Position numbers and translations under genes: made by a program. From positions 28,946,297 through 29,010,296 of the forward strand of contig NC_090251.1 of the NCBI RefSeq assembly GCF_037325665.1: a stretch of DNA of 64,000 nucleotides. The letters are read 5' to 3'. Shown here one piece after another: positions 1 through 10,900 of this stretch. The first letter of the stretch is position 1. Every line of letters begins with the position of its first letter. The notes beneath the pieces are model-generated. The model was given only the letters and a program-made list of their open reading frames with translations. It did not search any database and was not told the DNA's origin. The stretch comes from Littorina saxatilis. Lineage: Eukaryota; Mollusca; Gastropoda; Littorinimorpha; Littorinidae.

Positions 1-5
1 CACAC

Positions 6-66
<61 letters not shown>
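1..66. repeat. (CA)n microsatellite
   Basis: A near-perfect CA dinucleotide run at the left edge. It may extend beyond the window. Confidence 0.95.
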
Positions 67-69
<3 letters not shown>

Positions 70-437
70 CGGGGCTGGACCTAGTGTATTAGAGTAAGAG
101 GGAGAGGCTTCCAAAATTCTTAGCGCATAACCACTTCATGTCCCAAATAGAAACTTATTCTGGGAACACAAATAGAAACTTTACTACTTCCAAAATGTGG
201 CAGAGTAAAGGGGCTTGCCAGGGGGTATGGGGGCTTCCGGAACGCAGGACCATCCCCCCCCCCCCCCCCTCGTGCCCCTAGATCTAGGCCTGCACTACTT
301 ACAAGATGATTATGCACGCGTAACAAGCATAGTTCCCAGAATAGTGCACGTTAATTTCCTACTCATGATCTTGTGCATGTAAACAGATCTATCTGTATTC
401 GTGTTTATTCACATAAACACGTGAATCCTAATCGCAG

Positions 438-700
438 ACAACGGAGAAGTTGAAATCAACCCTCTGCGGTACGACCCAGCGTATCTCCGCAGCAGACTCA
501 TCAACGACTCCAGCGACAAACCCCGGTGTCTGACCTTTGACCTTCGCCTGCTTGACCCCCGTCACGTGACGATGGCAATAATTATCCACGTGGAAGGAAC
601 AGCGGCGACTGTTGCGCTTTGGAATTCCACATCGGCTGAGAGTGTTGGTACAGAGTGGCGTCACGTAGCCTTGGGCTTAAAAGCAATTCAGCCGTTCTGG
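438..700 (+). CDS. MAM gene exon a: first MAM domain, main part
   Basis: The acceptor is atcgcag and the donor is TGG|GTGAGG. The exon encodes 87 codons including CLTFDLRLLD and ATVALWNST, which match the Cys-aromatic beta-strand pattern of the MAM core. It enters in phase 1 and leaves in phase 0. The preceding exon is outside the window. Confidence 0.7.
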
Positions 701-3700
701 GTGAGGTTTATTTTTTTATTATATTTTTTCTCTCTCGTTGATATTACCCAATATTGACGGACTGTACGTGTGATGATATCTTCTGCTATGGTCTGTTGAG
801 ACTGCAGTGATATCAAAATCGAGACCGGAGGTCGAGATATTGATATCACTGTCAAAACAGACCGATAGCAGAAGATATCATCACACAGTCCGTCAATGTT
901 AGATATATTGCTATTTTTCTGCAAATGTTGTATTCACTGTAAAGAAATTACAAAAGAATTTGTCTCAGTTTTGGCTGTTCCATATCCCTCCCTCTGATTA
1001 TTATTTCTTTTTGTTTACTCTTTTCTTGTACTTTTCAGTATTTCTAAATGTCTTTTCTTTCAAAAAGTAATTAGTCACTTGCTCAACTAAATTCTGGGAT
1101 AATTACATTTTCATATATATTTGTTTGTTTTAAGATTTAGGTGTTTTTGTTTTTGAAGTGGGGAAGCAATAAAGAGGTCGTCGATATCAAAACTGTCGTC
1201 GATATCACTTTTGCAATGAGCTCAGTTTTGCCCAATTGACCAATAGAAATCTACGTAACATATGAAATAGCAATATAGCTCTTTTAAATGAGCGCATTGG
1301 CCGTAGTGACCAACCGTGATAACAAAACAATAACAAAACAAGTCGCGTGAAGCGATATAAAAACATTTAGTCAAGCTGTCGGCATCAAAGTAACAGATTA
1401 ACGCAAAAAAACAGTCATCGCCGAGACTATCTTAAGATAGTCTAGACTAACCACACCGAAAAAACGAGACGGGTCACGCTCGTCTCCGCGAAGCGCGCAA
1501 ACGCAGTACTTATTAAAACCTATTTTCTGTAATTCTGAGCACATTTGTATAGTAAACATGACATATGTGTATGTTTTTGAAATCAGGAGAAATTGCGGAA
1601 TACGATGCAATCATTTTTAAATCTGTTAGTGAAAATTCGATTTTAATGACAACTTTAATGAACAAACTAATTAACTAGCTAATGTTTACGCTGCGAAGCT
1701 GAAATTGAATCCCATAGTCCAGACGTCGTCGAAGATTGCTTGACCAAAATTTCAATCAATTTGAAAAATGAGGGCGTGACAGTGCGGCCTCAACTTTCAC
1801 AAAAAGCCGGATATGACGTCATTAAAGACATTTATCGAAAAAATCAGAAAAAACCGTCCGGGGATATCATACCCAGGAACTCTCATGAGAAATTTCATAA
1901 AGATCGGTCCAGTAGTTTTCTCTGAATCGCTCTACACACACACACGCACATACATACACACACACATACACCACGACCCTCGTCTAGATTCCCCGTCTAT
2001 GTAAAAACACAAAACTAAAGATTGCCTCACATTGCCAATGATTGTCGACAAGCAAAGTGTTTGTTTTGGGGATGGTTAGGGTTTGCAAATCATTAACAAT
2101 TTTCCTTCAAAAACATCCACACAAAGAACTTTTGAGGCAAATTTCGTGTTGGAGTTCCATTCTTGATACAATTGTTAAAATAATGCTCTCAGAGATACTA
2201 AAAAAGACTTCGACGTACGCTATCTATATCTCTGATTGTACGTACGTATTCCGCTCAACAGGTAGAGGTCGTCGGTCAGAAATATGGCTGGAACTACTCC
2301 ATCAAGCTTCGCAACCTTCATCTGTTGACCTCGTGCACAACGCCTTTGATTGGAAATGCCTCGACTGCATCAACAAGACCAAGACCAAGACCAACATCAA
2401 CATCAACATCAGCATCAGTATCTACATTTAGAAAACCATCCTCGACAGTCATGGAAGTTACAAGTTTGGCGAACACTCGACTGCAAGTCGCAACCACTGT
2501 TGTACAATCAAGAGAGACGGCAACATCAAGCCCTATGCCAGTGGATTTAACTACGGTTATCCCTAAAACATCTGAATTAACAGGGTCGCCGACTGCCTCT
2601 GGTAAGTACGAATTATTCATTAATATATATTTAAGTGACATACGGATTGTTTTTTGTCTTAATTATTTCTTTAAATTTTGCGCGCAAGCCTTTCTTAACA
2701 CCTGAAGCTAATATTGTATGGTAAAAGATACTCTGTTCACATCATAAAAGGAATAGTTGGTCAAGGGATGCTCTGGCCACCTCCGAATAAAAAGAAGATA
2801 TGACCGACCTATGACTGGATAGCCCGGTTCCTACACCTCTTCCCAAACTAACTTGTAGTTTTCATTATTTTACAGGAACTGATCGAGTGTCTACAGGCAT
2901 GTTCGACTGGACTGCCAATGGCTGGATTCAGTGTAAGTTTTTTTCTCCTCAAAAGATCCTGACTCCTTCAGGTTTTTCACTAAGGTTACTGTTTTCACTT
3001 TCTGATTCTACTCTATACATCAGCATTTCATTTTTTACTCTGACGAAGCTTCAAAGTTACCAGATAGATAAATGAATTAATAGTTACATTAATATTTAAC
3101 CACACAACTAAAAAGCAATCAATCAATCAATCAACAAATCATTACATCAATCAATCAATCAGCAGGGCCGGACCAAATGAGTTGTAAGGGGGGGGGGGGT
3201 CCTCCTTTTTTGGGGGGGGGGGCAAATCAGCGAAGTGGCGAAGCCACAAGCGCGCGCCTGCAAAGCAGGCGCGCGAATTGGGGGGGTCCGGGGGCATGCT
3301 CCCCCGGAAAATTTTTGAAAAACGGTTAAAATCTGTGCAATCTGGTGCATTCTGGGCCTTGTTTTGAGGGTTAAGAGCAGCATTGTGATAGGGGGGGGGG
3401 GGGGGGTACCTTTTTCTCATCGGATTTCACATTGAATAAAATTTGTTAGAGACACACACAAAATTTATTTTTTAAAAAATTTTAAAAAAAACACTCAAAG
3501 CAAGGTACATGCTTTTTCCAGGGGTGGGGTTCCGGTACCCCTGGAAACCCCCCCTTGGGTCCGGCCCTGATCAGTCAATCAATCAATCAATCAATCATCC
3601 AATCAGTCAATCAATCAATCAATCAACAAATCATTGAATCAATCAATCAATCAGTCAATCAAGCAAGCAACACATTCAGCTGAGCACTGACCAAAACTTA

Positions 3701-5334
3701 TGAACACTTTTTCCGAAATAAAGCAATCATTTTACGCTTTACATAGAAGATAAGTTTTTACATCTGTCTGCAATGGAGAACTTACACTTGTGTTGACTTA
3801 TTTTACTACTTTGTTGCTCTTGTTTTCACGCTTTGTACAATACTCATCCACCAGATTGTATTTTGTTTCTAAGAACACGCTTGATATACACTCAGCCTGC
3901 TGTGCTCAATTGCTTTGATATCACGTACTTTGCATTGTATTATTTATTTAGTTTGCCAATTATTTGCTTTAATCACTTAAACTAACTTTCGTGCGAACTA
4001 CATGACGTAGGCTATGACGTACGTATTGTATAACCGAATCATGTTGCAGACGCCAGGGGGGACGTCAAGGACATCGAACCAATCAGAACCCGAACAGCCA
4101 TTTTAACGAGCCGAACCCTCAACGCGACAGGAAAAACAGAATGTTTTAAGTTTCGTTACCTGATGACCGGACAACACAGCTGGCTATCGGTCACTGTGAA
4201 AGAGGAGGGTCAAGGTTCTACTGAAATCTGGATTTGCAGAAATCACTCAGCCGCTGGTGGTGTTTTGAACGAAAAGTTCATAAACTTTACAGCAAAAAGT
4301 GAATTTCAGGTAAGCTGTGGTCAATTTTACTTGATCAGGTGCTGCAATAGGCAAAATCAGATTGCTTTCTAAACCAGTCCGGGGCGGGTGGCGGGGGGCG
4401 GGGGGCTGGGTTCCTGAAGCCCCCCTCCCCCATTTCCTCAGCAAATGCACCTTCTTTTTCTCAAAGAAAGACCCCAAATACCTATTTCAAATGCTAGATT
4501 TCAACAGCATCTGAGGGGCCTTGCCTGACCAGTCCCTGTACCCCGGCCTGATCTTGGGAGCCCATCCCTCTCATACACTAGATCCAGACCTGCAGTCAAA
4601 CAGACATAGATTACCCTTACTTATTTACACTTCGATTATATGATCGTGTTTGTATGTTTCCTTGCATTAGCTCGTTCAATATGTTTTTGTCTGATACGGA
4701 TAATATTGCAAAATCGCGTTTGACATCTCGTGACGAATACATAAAAGTAATATATCGAAATGACCCACTTTTTATAGCTAGAAATATAAAGAGCGTACGT
4801 TCTTCAAAAATAAGCCGTGTTGTCTTGCTTCAGATACAAATCAAAGGCCAAAAACAGTTATGGAATGACCAGGTCAGTGTGGGAGGGTTCCAGCTGCTGT
4901 CAACACCATGTCCATCTCAGCTGACCTCCACGACAATCTCCTCTACATTGGCGTCATCTACGACTACATCAACAGCATCACAGAGGACGATAACTGCCTC
5001 TACACCACCACAAACAACGGCCGCAGTTCTGTCGTCTGCAGCGTCAGATACAAGAGGAACAGTTGCAGTTACCATGGAACCGGAACTGGCATCAACAAGG
5101 GAAGTGAGTGATACAACACGTACTGCTGTGCCGAAAGTTTCCACTGTATCGACGACGTCAAGCACAACAGCAGTGTACTCTCAAGCAACAGATCTCAAAT
5201 CGTCATCGCCGAGCGGAACTACACGATTCATGTCTTCATCGTCGTCGCCATCGTCATTGTCAACCCCCATGCTCTCCTCCTCCTCCTCGTCTTCCTCCTC
5301 CTCGTCTTCCTCCTCCTCGTCTTCCTCCTCCTCG

Positions 5335-5396
<62 letters not shown>

Positions 5397-5822
5397 CTTT
5401 TCTTTTCTGTCGTCTTCTACAAAAGCCACACAAACAACAGCTGCGTCACCATATTCTTCTTCGGGGAGTTCAACTTTGTCCCTGAAATCGTCGCTACCAT
5501 CATCATCATCGTGGTCATCTCCGTCGTCGGAGACAAGAACGACATCAAATGTGCCTGCGAATTTTAATTTTAATGTTGGGACAAAGCAGTTATCAGACGC
5601 TGGTCTTGTGGTTGGCGTTGTCGTCGTCGTTGTTGTGCTCATCGTCGTTGCTGTTTCTACTGCCGTCTTCATGTTCAAAAGAGGCTACAATGTCGTCTGC
5701 CTCAAGTACTTGAGGTGATGTTTGTGCTCTTAATGTTCATTGCTATACTCGAAGAAATTATGTTGTTAATTATTTAGATAGTTAGTTAGTTAGTGGGTGA
5801 GTAAGTTAGTTAGTTGTAATGA

Positions 5823-5895
<73 letters not shown>

Positions 5896-6114
5896 GTCTA
5901 TCGGTATATATTGTCTTTCTTTTGATGCAGTATAGTGAAAATTGTATATTTTTGTAGCTCCATCTTTCTCGTCTTTTGCTGCTTACACACAAAAAATCCT
6001 TAAGAGAGACACAGAGTCTTCTGGGAAAATGCCCTCCCCCCGTATCTCCCTCTTACCCTCTTCGGCCCTTCCTCCCTCTCTCTCTCTCTCTCTCGTCTCT
6101 CTCTCGTCTCTCTC

Positions 6115-6165
<51 letters not shown>

Positions 6166-7342
6166 TTCACCCCCGAACAAAATTAAAACATTTTTGTTAG
6201 CAGAACTCTGCAAAATCCTAGCTGAGTATTGAAATATCCAAGGAAATGATATTCATGATTCCTTCGTGACGTACAGATTCCGAGATGACCAGGAGGCTCT
6301 CGAAGTCAGTTTCCATAGCAACGCGCTGGACACACCATCCGATGAAACAGACGGAAGTGAGTAACCCTGATTTGGTTTTTGATGGTTGATGTAGTCTAAA
6401 GGGGGTCTCACTCACAGCATAGGAAAGCGCGCACGTAGAAGCAACGGCAATGTTGCTGTTGTGTAACCGACAAAGTGATGTCAATCAATCAATATCAATA
6501 TGAGGCTTATATTGCGCGTATTCCGTGGGTACAGTTCTAAGCGCAGGGACTTATGGGTTTTTTTTATGCAATTTATATCGCGCACATATTCAAGGCGCAG
6601 GGATTTATTTATGCCGTGTGAGATGGAATTGTTTTTTACACAATACATCACGCATTCACATCGGCCAGCAGATCGCAGCCATTTCGGCGCATATCCTACT
6701 TTTCACGGCCTATTATTCCAAGTCACACGGGTATGTTGGTGGACATTTTTATCTATGCCTATACAATTTTGCCAGGAAAGACCCTTTTGTCAATCGTGGG
6801 ATCTTTAACGTGCACACCCCAATGTAGTGTACACGAAGGGACCTCGGTTTTTCGTCTCATCCGAAAGTGATGTCAACGTATCATTCACAGTTTCTGACTC
6901 GTTTGTCTTTGTCTTTTGGGGGGCAGGTTACACACACGCTCATCAGAGTGCTACGGTTGAACGATCTACAGAAGTTGACATCACTCGCCAGCCTATTGTA
7001 GAAATTCGACGTCACCAAGGAAACACTGCCGTCATGTCTTCAGAGCAGTCAGCACCCAAGATTCAGTCGACGGGAGATTCCCCTGTTGACATAGGGGCAG
7101 ATCCGTACGGTTTTGTTGGCTTTCCTGCATATACCGACCTGCCGCACGGAACGGGCAGCATGCAGTTGAGTAGTGACTCTCGTAGTGACTCTCGTGGACT
7201 TCGTTTCATTCCTCCAGAATCTGATGAGTGTGACTTAGACGGCTACCCTGGAACAAGAAGTGGTGTGCATGAGTCATACCTTGAATTTGGAGCAGCAGCT
7301 GCCAATGCCCGGAATGGACGAAGGGACAACTCAGAAGCCTAG
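438..7342 (+). CDS. MAM-domain, mucin-like single-pass membrane protein (3' part of gene)
   Basis: Seven exons splice in phase: 438-700, 2262-2601, 2876-2932, 4050-4309, 4834-5714, 6277-6356 and 6927-7342, giving 764 codons plus stop. The product starts inside a MAM domain (jelly-roll adhesion fold), is followed by a Thr/Ser/Pro linker, a second MAM domain, a long Ser/Thr stalk with a poly-Ser run, a hydrophobic helix near GLVVGVVVVVVVLIVV, a basic stop-transfer FKR and a cytoplasmic tail of about 185 residues. Both MAM halves end in parallel fashion (V-E-V-V-G-Q-K and I-Q-I-K-G-Q-K), each at a phase-0 intron. The family suggests cell adhesion or a receptor, with the stalk heavily O-glycosylated. 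The 5' exons lie left of the window. No named orthologue is recognised. An intron-retention isoform would stop at 5718. Confidence 0.75.
750..900. mobile_element. Foldback MITE (~150 bp palindrome)
   Basis: Two ~70 bp arms are inverted copies: TTGACGGACTGT..GTGATGATATCTTCTGCTAT at the left and its complement at the right. The arms carry several GATATC sites. It lies in the intron after MAM exon a. No clear target duplication is visible. Confidence 0.7.
1337..2004 (+). mobile_element. Helentron-like (HINE-type) repeat copy 1, diverged
   Basis: It begins CAAGTCGCGTGAAGCG and ends in CCACGACCCTCGTCTAGATTCC. It shares the GATCGGTCCAGTAGTTT..TGAATCGCTCTACACAC block with five other copies in the window. 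The 3' hairpin found in other copies is missing. It lies inside a MAM gene intron. Confidence 0.6.
2262..2601 (+). CDS. MAM gene exon b: end of MAM 1 plus Thr-rich linker
   Basis: It starts with VEVVGQKYGWNYSIKLRNL and a closing Cys, completing the first MAM domain. It then runs into a Thr/Ser/Pro linker that includes a short TRPRPRPTSTSTS repeat from an imperfect trinucleotide tract. The donor is TCT G|GTAAGT. The linker should carry O-glycans by family analogy. Confidence 0.7.
2876..2932 (+). CDS. MAM gene exon c: start of second MAM domain
   Basis: A 57 bp exon (acceptor ttttacag, donor CAGT|GTAAGT) encoding FDWTANGWIQ, the F-x-W opening typical of MAM domains. Two donors overlap here (GTGTAA and GTAAGT). 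The second keeps frame with the next exon. Confidence 0.6.
3116..3674. repeat. (CAAT)n tetranucleotide tract split by a hAT-like insertion
   Basis: CAAT/ATCA repeats occur on both sides of the 3163-3569 element. The tract therefore predates the insertion. Confidence 0.85.
3163..3569. mobile_element. hAT-like non-autonomous element, 5 bp target duplication
   Basis: The ends are CAGGGCCGGACC and GGTCCGGCCCTG, flanked by ATCAG on both sides. The interior is G-run rich, with a GGGGGCATGCTCCCCC palindrome. CAGGG termini suggest the hAT superfamily, but no transposase remains. Confidence 0.65.
4050..4309 (+). CDS. MAM gene exon d: core of second MAM domain
   Basis: The acceptor is atgttgcag and the donor is TTTCAG|GTAAGC. 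It encodes the central strands, with CFKFRYLMTG followed by LSVTVKEEG, the same Cys-aromatic plus V-x-V arrangement as exon a. The phase-0 exit matches exon a, which supports an ancient domain duplication. Confidence 0.7.
4834..5714 (+). CDS. MAM gene exon e: end of MAM 2, Ser-rich stalk, transmembrane helix
   Basis: It opens with IQIKGQKQLWNDQVSVGG and closes the second MAM domain at STPC. About 200 residues of Thr/Ser stalk follow, including a ~40-residue poly-Ser run coded by TCC/TCG then (TCA)n. A Val-rich transmembrane segment and FKRGYN come next. The donor AG|GTGATG splices to exon f. If unspliced, the frame reads AGG TGA and ends at 5718 after KYLR. Confidence 0.7.
5716..5718 (+). other. 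Alternative stop codon used if the intron after exon e is retained
   Basis: The TGA lies 2 bases into the intron, inside the donor GTGATG. Reading through gives the same KYLR end as the spliced form but no further tail. Seen in the sequence; use of this isoform is inferred. Confidence 0.4.
5824..5891. repeat. (GT)n microsatellite
   Basis: GT run of about 34 units, in the intron between MAM exons e and f. Confidence 0.95.
6077..6163. repeat. (CT)n microsatellite
   Basis: CT run with a few TCGTCT interruptions, in the intron between MAM exons e and f. It may act as an extended pyrimidine tract. Confidence 0.9.
6277..6356 (+). CDS. MAM gene exon f: juxtamembrane cytoplasmic tail
   Basis: The acceptor is gtgacgtacag and the donor is GGA A|GTGAGT. 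It encodes FRDDQEALEVSFHSNALDT, polar and acidic as expected for a cytoplasmic tail. Its 80 bp fit phase 1 in and phase 1 out, joining exon e and exon g exactly. The acceptor has a poor pyrimidine tract, so the exon is less certain than its neighbours. Confidence 0.55.
6499..6868 (-). mobile_element. 5'-truncated tRNA-derived SINE (family A)
   Basis: The minus strand matches the bodies of the copies at 25574 and 50035: TCGGATGAGACGAAAAACCGAGG, ACGTTAAAGATCCCACGATTG and the tail GCGCAATATAAGCC. The tRNA-like head is missing. It ends about 60 bp upstream of the last MAM exon. Confidence 0.7.
6927..7342 (+). CDS. MAM gene exon g: C-terminal tail and stop
   Basis: The acceptor is tcttttggggggcag. 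138 codons include the stop TAG. The tail is hydrophilic, with an SSDSRSDSRGLRF stretch and an acidic ESDECDLDGY segment. The DNA from about 7190 onward is unit one of a degenerate tandem repeat that continues past the stop. A SINE fragment lies directly upstream in the intron. Confidence 0.6.
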
Positions 7343-8150
7343 GCTATGTGGTCTCCGATTCGTCCGTTCCGAATCTGATGACCTTTGTGACTTAAAGACA
7401 ATGGGACAAGAATCGATGTGTCTGAGACATGTCGGAAAACGCTCGGAATGGACAAAGAGACATCTCAGAGGCCTAGGCTAGCTTGTCGTGTGGCCTCCGA
7501 TTCGTCCGTTGAAAACTGACTGTGACTTGGAAGACTATGGGGCAAGAATCGATGTCAGAGACATACCGGAAACCTGGAGGCCCCCAAAACGCCTAGAATG
7601 GACGAAGAGACATGTATCTCAGAAGCTTACGCTGGTTGATCATGTGGGCTGCATGACTCGAGATAATGAGACAAGAAGCGACGTTGCCTATGCACGAGGT
7701 TGTTCAGCGGGTTAATGGACAAAGATTCATCTCAGAAGCCAAGGATATCTGAGCAGGCGCAATTCGTTTCGTCACTTTACAATCTGATGACTGCGACTTG
7801 GATGACTATAGGATGAGAAGCCATGTGTCTGAGCAGCGCAATCATGATTTGGTGGCTCAACGGATTACGCTCGGAATGGACATATATATAGACATCTCAG
7901 AAGCTTAAAGCAAGATGTTGCTGCCTTGGTTTCACCCCTTTAGAACCTGATGACTGTGACTTAATTAGAGGGCTGTGGGACAAGGACAAGGAGCGCTGTG
8001 CCTCACACTATGATATATATAGCTGGAATTTGACTGTGCAGCTGGTATAGTTGACGAAGAGCATACATGTGTGCTTTGTTTCGTCCCTTCAGAATCCGCT
8101 GGCACTGTGACAAGGATGAATGCCTCCCACCCTCCCAGAATATGGTTTTA
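7190..8150 (+). repeat. Degenerate ~110-170 bp tandem array, unit 1 coding, remaining units in the 3' region
   Basis: Successive units share TTCGT..CC.TT..GAATCTGATGA then TGTGACTTA, then GGACAAGAA and finally GAATGGACaAAGaGACATCTCAGAAGC. Unit starts lie near 7196, 7351, 7496, 7640, 7760, 7930 and 8075, with increasing decay. Unit 2 still encodes GLRFVRSESDDLCDL, paralleling GLRFIPPESDECDL in the annotated tail. The array probably forms the 3' UTR. Confidence 0.7.
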
Positions 8151-9030
8151 GAGATCCAGCATGTTACGCTTAGAAGATATAGATCTTAGATGCCTAGCTG
8201 AGCGCGTGGACTTCGTTTATGCACAGCACAAATGATGGAGATTTCAGTCAGTTCCTGCAGTTTGACCAAATCTTTGAGTGTGTGTTTGTGTGTGTGTGTG
8301 TGTGTGAGTGTTTGGAGGTGTCTTTTGTGTGTGTTTTTACATTTGGAGAAGTTTTGAACAAACTCTCATCATTCCGAACACACAGTGAAAATCAGTGAGC
8401 ATACTTTTCAGTTTTACCCACAAAATATATACAAAGAACATAATTTTTGATGAACTTTTAATCTTCTCAAACACCGTGAACATTCTCAGGTAATAATAAT
8501 AATAATAAATGAGCATTTATATAGCGCAACATCATAACTTTACAATTATGCTCTTTGCGCTTGACACATTTAAAATTAAAACACAGTTATACAAGCATTT
8601 ACATCTACATTCATAGTCAGCAACGCTTAATTAAAAGCATACACCATCAAACATACATTACAAAAGATTCTTCCACTAACTAAGTAATAAAAAAACATGA
8701 ATAAAATAGGAAGTGAAAACAAGGAAATAACAGCTGAATACCCTTAATCAAACAGAACATGTTATCAACAATACTGAAAACAGCACTTATTCACATCAGA
8801 ACATGAACAAAACAGGCTAGTAACTTCAAATCATTCAAAAACAAGAAACACTTCATTCATACGATTCGGTAGAATATGACACATGCATCACACCATTAAA
8901 GTATTTACATGTATCACAGCTCACCAGATTTGCCATTTTCCTATCAAAAACACCACCCGTACCATGAAAAGGGGGAAGGCCATGACCTAACATTCAAAGC
9001 TACGTTGTGCTGACTGAATGTTATGACTGA
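8151..9030. other. Intergenic spacer with LINE/SINE 3' tail
   Basis: It holds a (GT)n run near 8279-8322. From about 8494 a (TAA)n run is followed by GCATTTATATAGCGCAACAT, a tail seen on many molluscan retroposons, here in minus orientation. No gene was seen. Confidence 0.5.
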
Positions 9031-9280
9031 ATGGAAAATTTCCTAAATAAATTATCATTTAATTAATATACTTACCCGAATCACATTAGCATTGAGTCAC
9101 CTGAGATGCTTATCACTGAAAAACGCTTACCCGGCTAAAGAATTTAAAGGGAAGCAACCCCATCACCAAAACGAAAGTGAAAGTAGCGTTGGTAATGGGC
9201 CAGTACACCGGGAGTTACCTCCCATACGGGTGTATGCCACGTCACTTCCTCTAGGAACACGTGCCTATTATCATACGGCT
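9031..9280. repeat. DIRS-like element: left inverted terminal repeat
   Basis: The segment around TGAGATGCTTATCACTGAAA to CGTGCCTATTATCATACG is an inverted copy of the right end. The outermost ~45 bases differ between the two ends, as is typical of DIRS. Confidence 0.85.
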
Positions 9281-9330
9281 TTAAAAAATCTTAAAACCAT
9301 AAGCGGGGCAGGTGGGAGGGAATACAGTAT

Positions 9331-9418
9331 GTGATTCGGGTAAGTATATTAATTAAATGATAATTTATTTAGGAAATTTTCCATTTAATATCATATTCTT
9401 ACTCCGAATCACATTAGC
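9331..9418. repeat. DIRS-like element: internal complementary region
   Basis: The left half is complementary to the left outer end and the right half to the right outer end, meeting around CCATTTAAT. The family uses it as a template to complete a circular intermediate. Confidence 0.85.
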
Positions 9419-9466
9419 AGATAACATCAACAAGGCGGTGGGCTAGAAATGAATCAAAACTCACCA

Positions 9467-10900
9467 TCAAGTTCTGGACAGGAACTGGCCTGCTGCTATG
9501 AGCGCTGGAAGGCCTCTGGAGCCATCCTGTCGAAGAGCTGTGACGTCCCGAAGATAAAAGTTTATGAAAACATCTTCGGAACGCCAATACGCAGTTGTCA
9601 GCACCTCCTCTAGACGTCTGGAGCGCAGAACTGCCAGAGAGGATGCCCACGCCCTCGTTTCATGGGCTCGGGCCGAGTCAAGTGGCAAGGAGGGCATAAC
9701 CCCCCCCCTCTTTGTGCGACTCCACTCATAAGCCTGCTTGATGAGCGAGGACACCCACCGGGCCAACGTTACCTTCGACAAATCTTTCTCGCGCCTAGTA
9801 AGGAGAGAGATAAACAACAACTTCTGAGAACTAGACCGAATCGGCTGAGTCCGGGCTAAGTACAGACGAAGTGCCCTCACAGGGCAATTGACCGAATCGG
9901 GGTCATCCGGGGCCAACGCGCTGGTCAGAGCCTTAACTCTAACCAGCGGAGAGGCCTGCCCCGGAGACTGATTCTTGGCCAGGAAATCAGGCCGGAAACG
10001 CAAAGATGCGGAACCGTCCGGCTCAAAGGAGATATCTCCAGGCTGACCCGACAGGGCGTGGACCTCGCTACCCCGTCGGGCCGTAGCCAACAAAAGGAGA
10101 AACAGCGCTTTGCGAGTGACATTGAACAGACTGGCCTCGCTTAAAGGCTCAAAATCCGCAGAACGAAGGAATTCCAGGATTAAAAACAAGTCCCACTTGG
10201 GAGCGGGCAAACGAGCTTTAGCTTCCTTAAGAGCAGCCCCTTTAATGACTGCAGCTATAACGCCCCCGACTCGAACAGAACGACCAATCTGCTTAAGAGT
10301 CGCCGAGATAGCGGAGCGCCGGACCCTCAACGAGGAGACTGAGGCGCCCTGCGAAGACATGAAAGAGAGGTGGTTAGCGACCTGAATAGAGCGCGGGGCC
10401 ACCGAACTCACCCCTCTAGCTGAACACCAGGCAGTCCATGCCTTCCAGTGGGAAGCATAAACTGAAGAGGTGGACGCTCTATGCGAGCGAGCCACCAAGT
10501 CCAGAGTCAAAGACGACGCCCCAGAGCGCTTCAGCGAGTCCCGAACAACTTCCACACGTGAAGCTTCAGAAGACTGGGCTCCTCGTGTGGAATGCCTGTT
10601 CGGGGCTGCACTAGTTCCCCTCGCACGAGTGCGAGAGGAATGGGGGGCCCTTGGGCGAGCCGAAGAAGATCTGGAAACCAGACCTGCGACGGCCACAGAG
10701 GAGCGACCAGAAGAAGAAGGGCCGGCTCCTCCATCTCCGCTTTCCGGATTACTCGGCTGAGTAACGGAAAGGGAGGAAAGGCGTACGCCTCCAGACCCGT
10801 CCAGGGAAAGTCCAGAGCGTTCACTCGCCATGCCTGAGGGTCCGGGAATGGCGAGACGAACACCGGAAGCCTCTTTGAGTACCTTGTGGCAAAAAGGTCC
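9467..10900 (-). CDS. DIRS-like element: tyrosine recombinase
   Basis: The C-terminal ~450 residues of a long open frame are a tyrosine recombinase: an N-terminal SAM-like DNA-binding block (STSSVYASHWKAWTAWC), then TARRGSEVHAL, HETRAWASS and NFYLRDV. This enzyme replaces the integrase of LTR elements. The same frame stays open upstream to 12469, antiphase to the reverse transcriptase; that upper part is probably not functional. Confidence 0.8.
   Translation of the reverse strand, partial: GPFCHKVLKEASGVRLAIPGPSGMASERSGLSLDGSGGVRLSSLSVTQPSNPESGDGGAGPSSSGRSSVAVAGLVSRSSSARPRAPHSSRTRARGTSAAPNRHSTRGAQSSEASRVEVVRDSLKRSGASSLTLDLVARSHRASTSSVYASHWKAWTAWCSARGVSSVAPRSIQVANHLSFMSSQGASVSSLRVRRSAISATLKQIGRSVRVGGVIAAVIKGAALKEAKARLPAPKWDLFLILEFLRSADFEPLSEASLFNVTRKALFLLLLATARRGSEVHALSGQPGDISFEPDGSASLRFRPDFLAKNQSPGQASPLVRVKALTSALAPDDPDSVNCPVRALRLYLARTQPIRSSSQKLLFISLLTRREKDLSKVTLARWVSSLIKQAYEWSRTKRGGVMPSLPLDSARAHETRAWASSLAVLRSRRLEEVLTTAYWRSEDVFINFYLRDVTALRQDGSRGLPALIAAGQFLSRT

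Noticed and set aside
5181-5678. Minus-strand frame with a poly-Asp run
   Set aside because: It is the antisense shadow of the poly-Ser stalk exon of the MAM gene; no independent signal.
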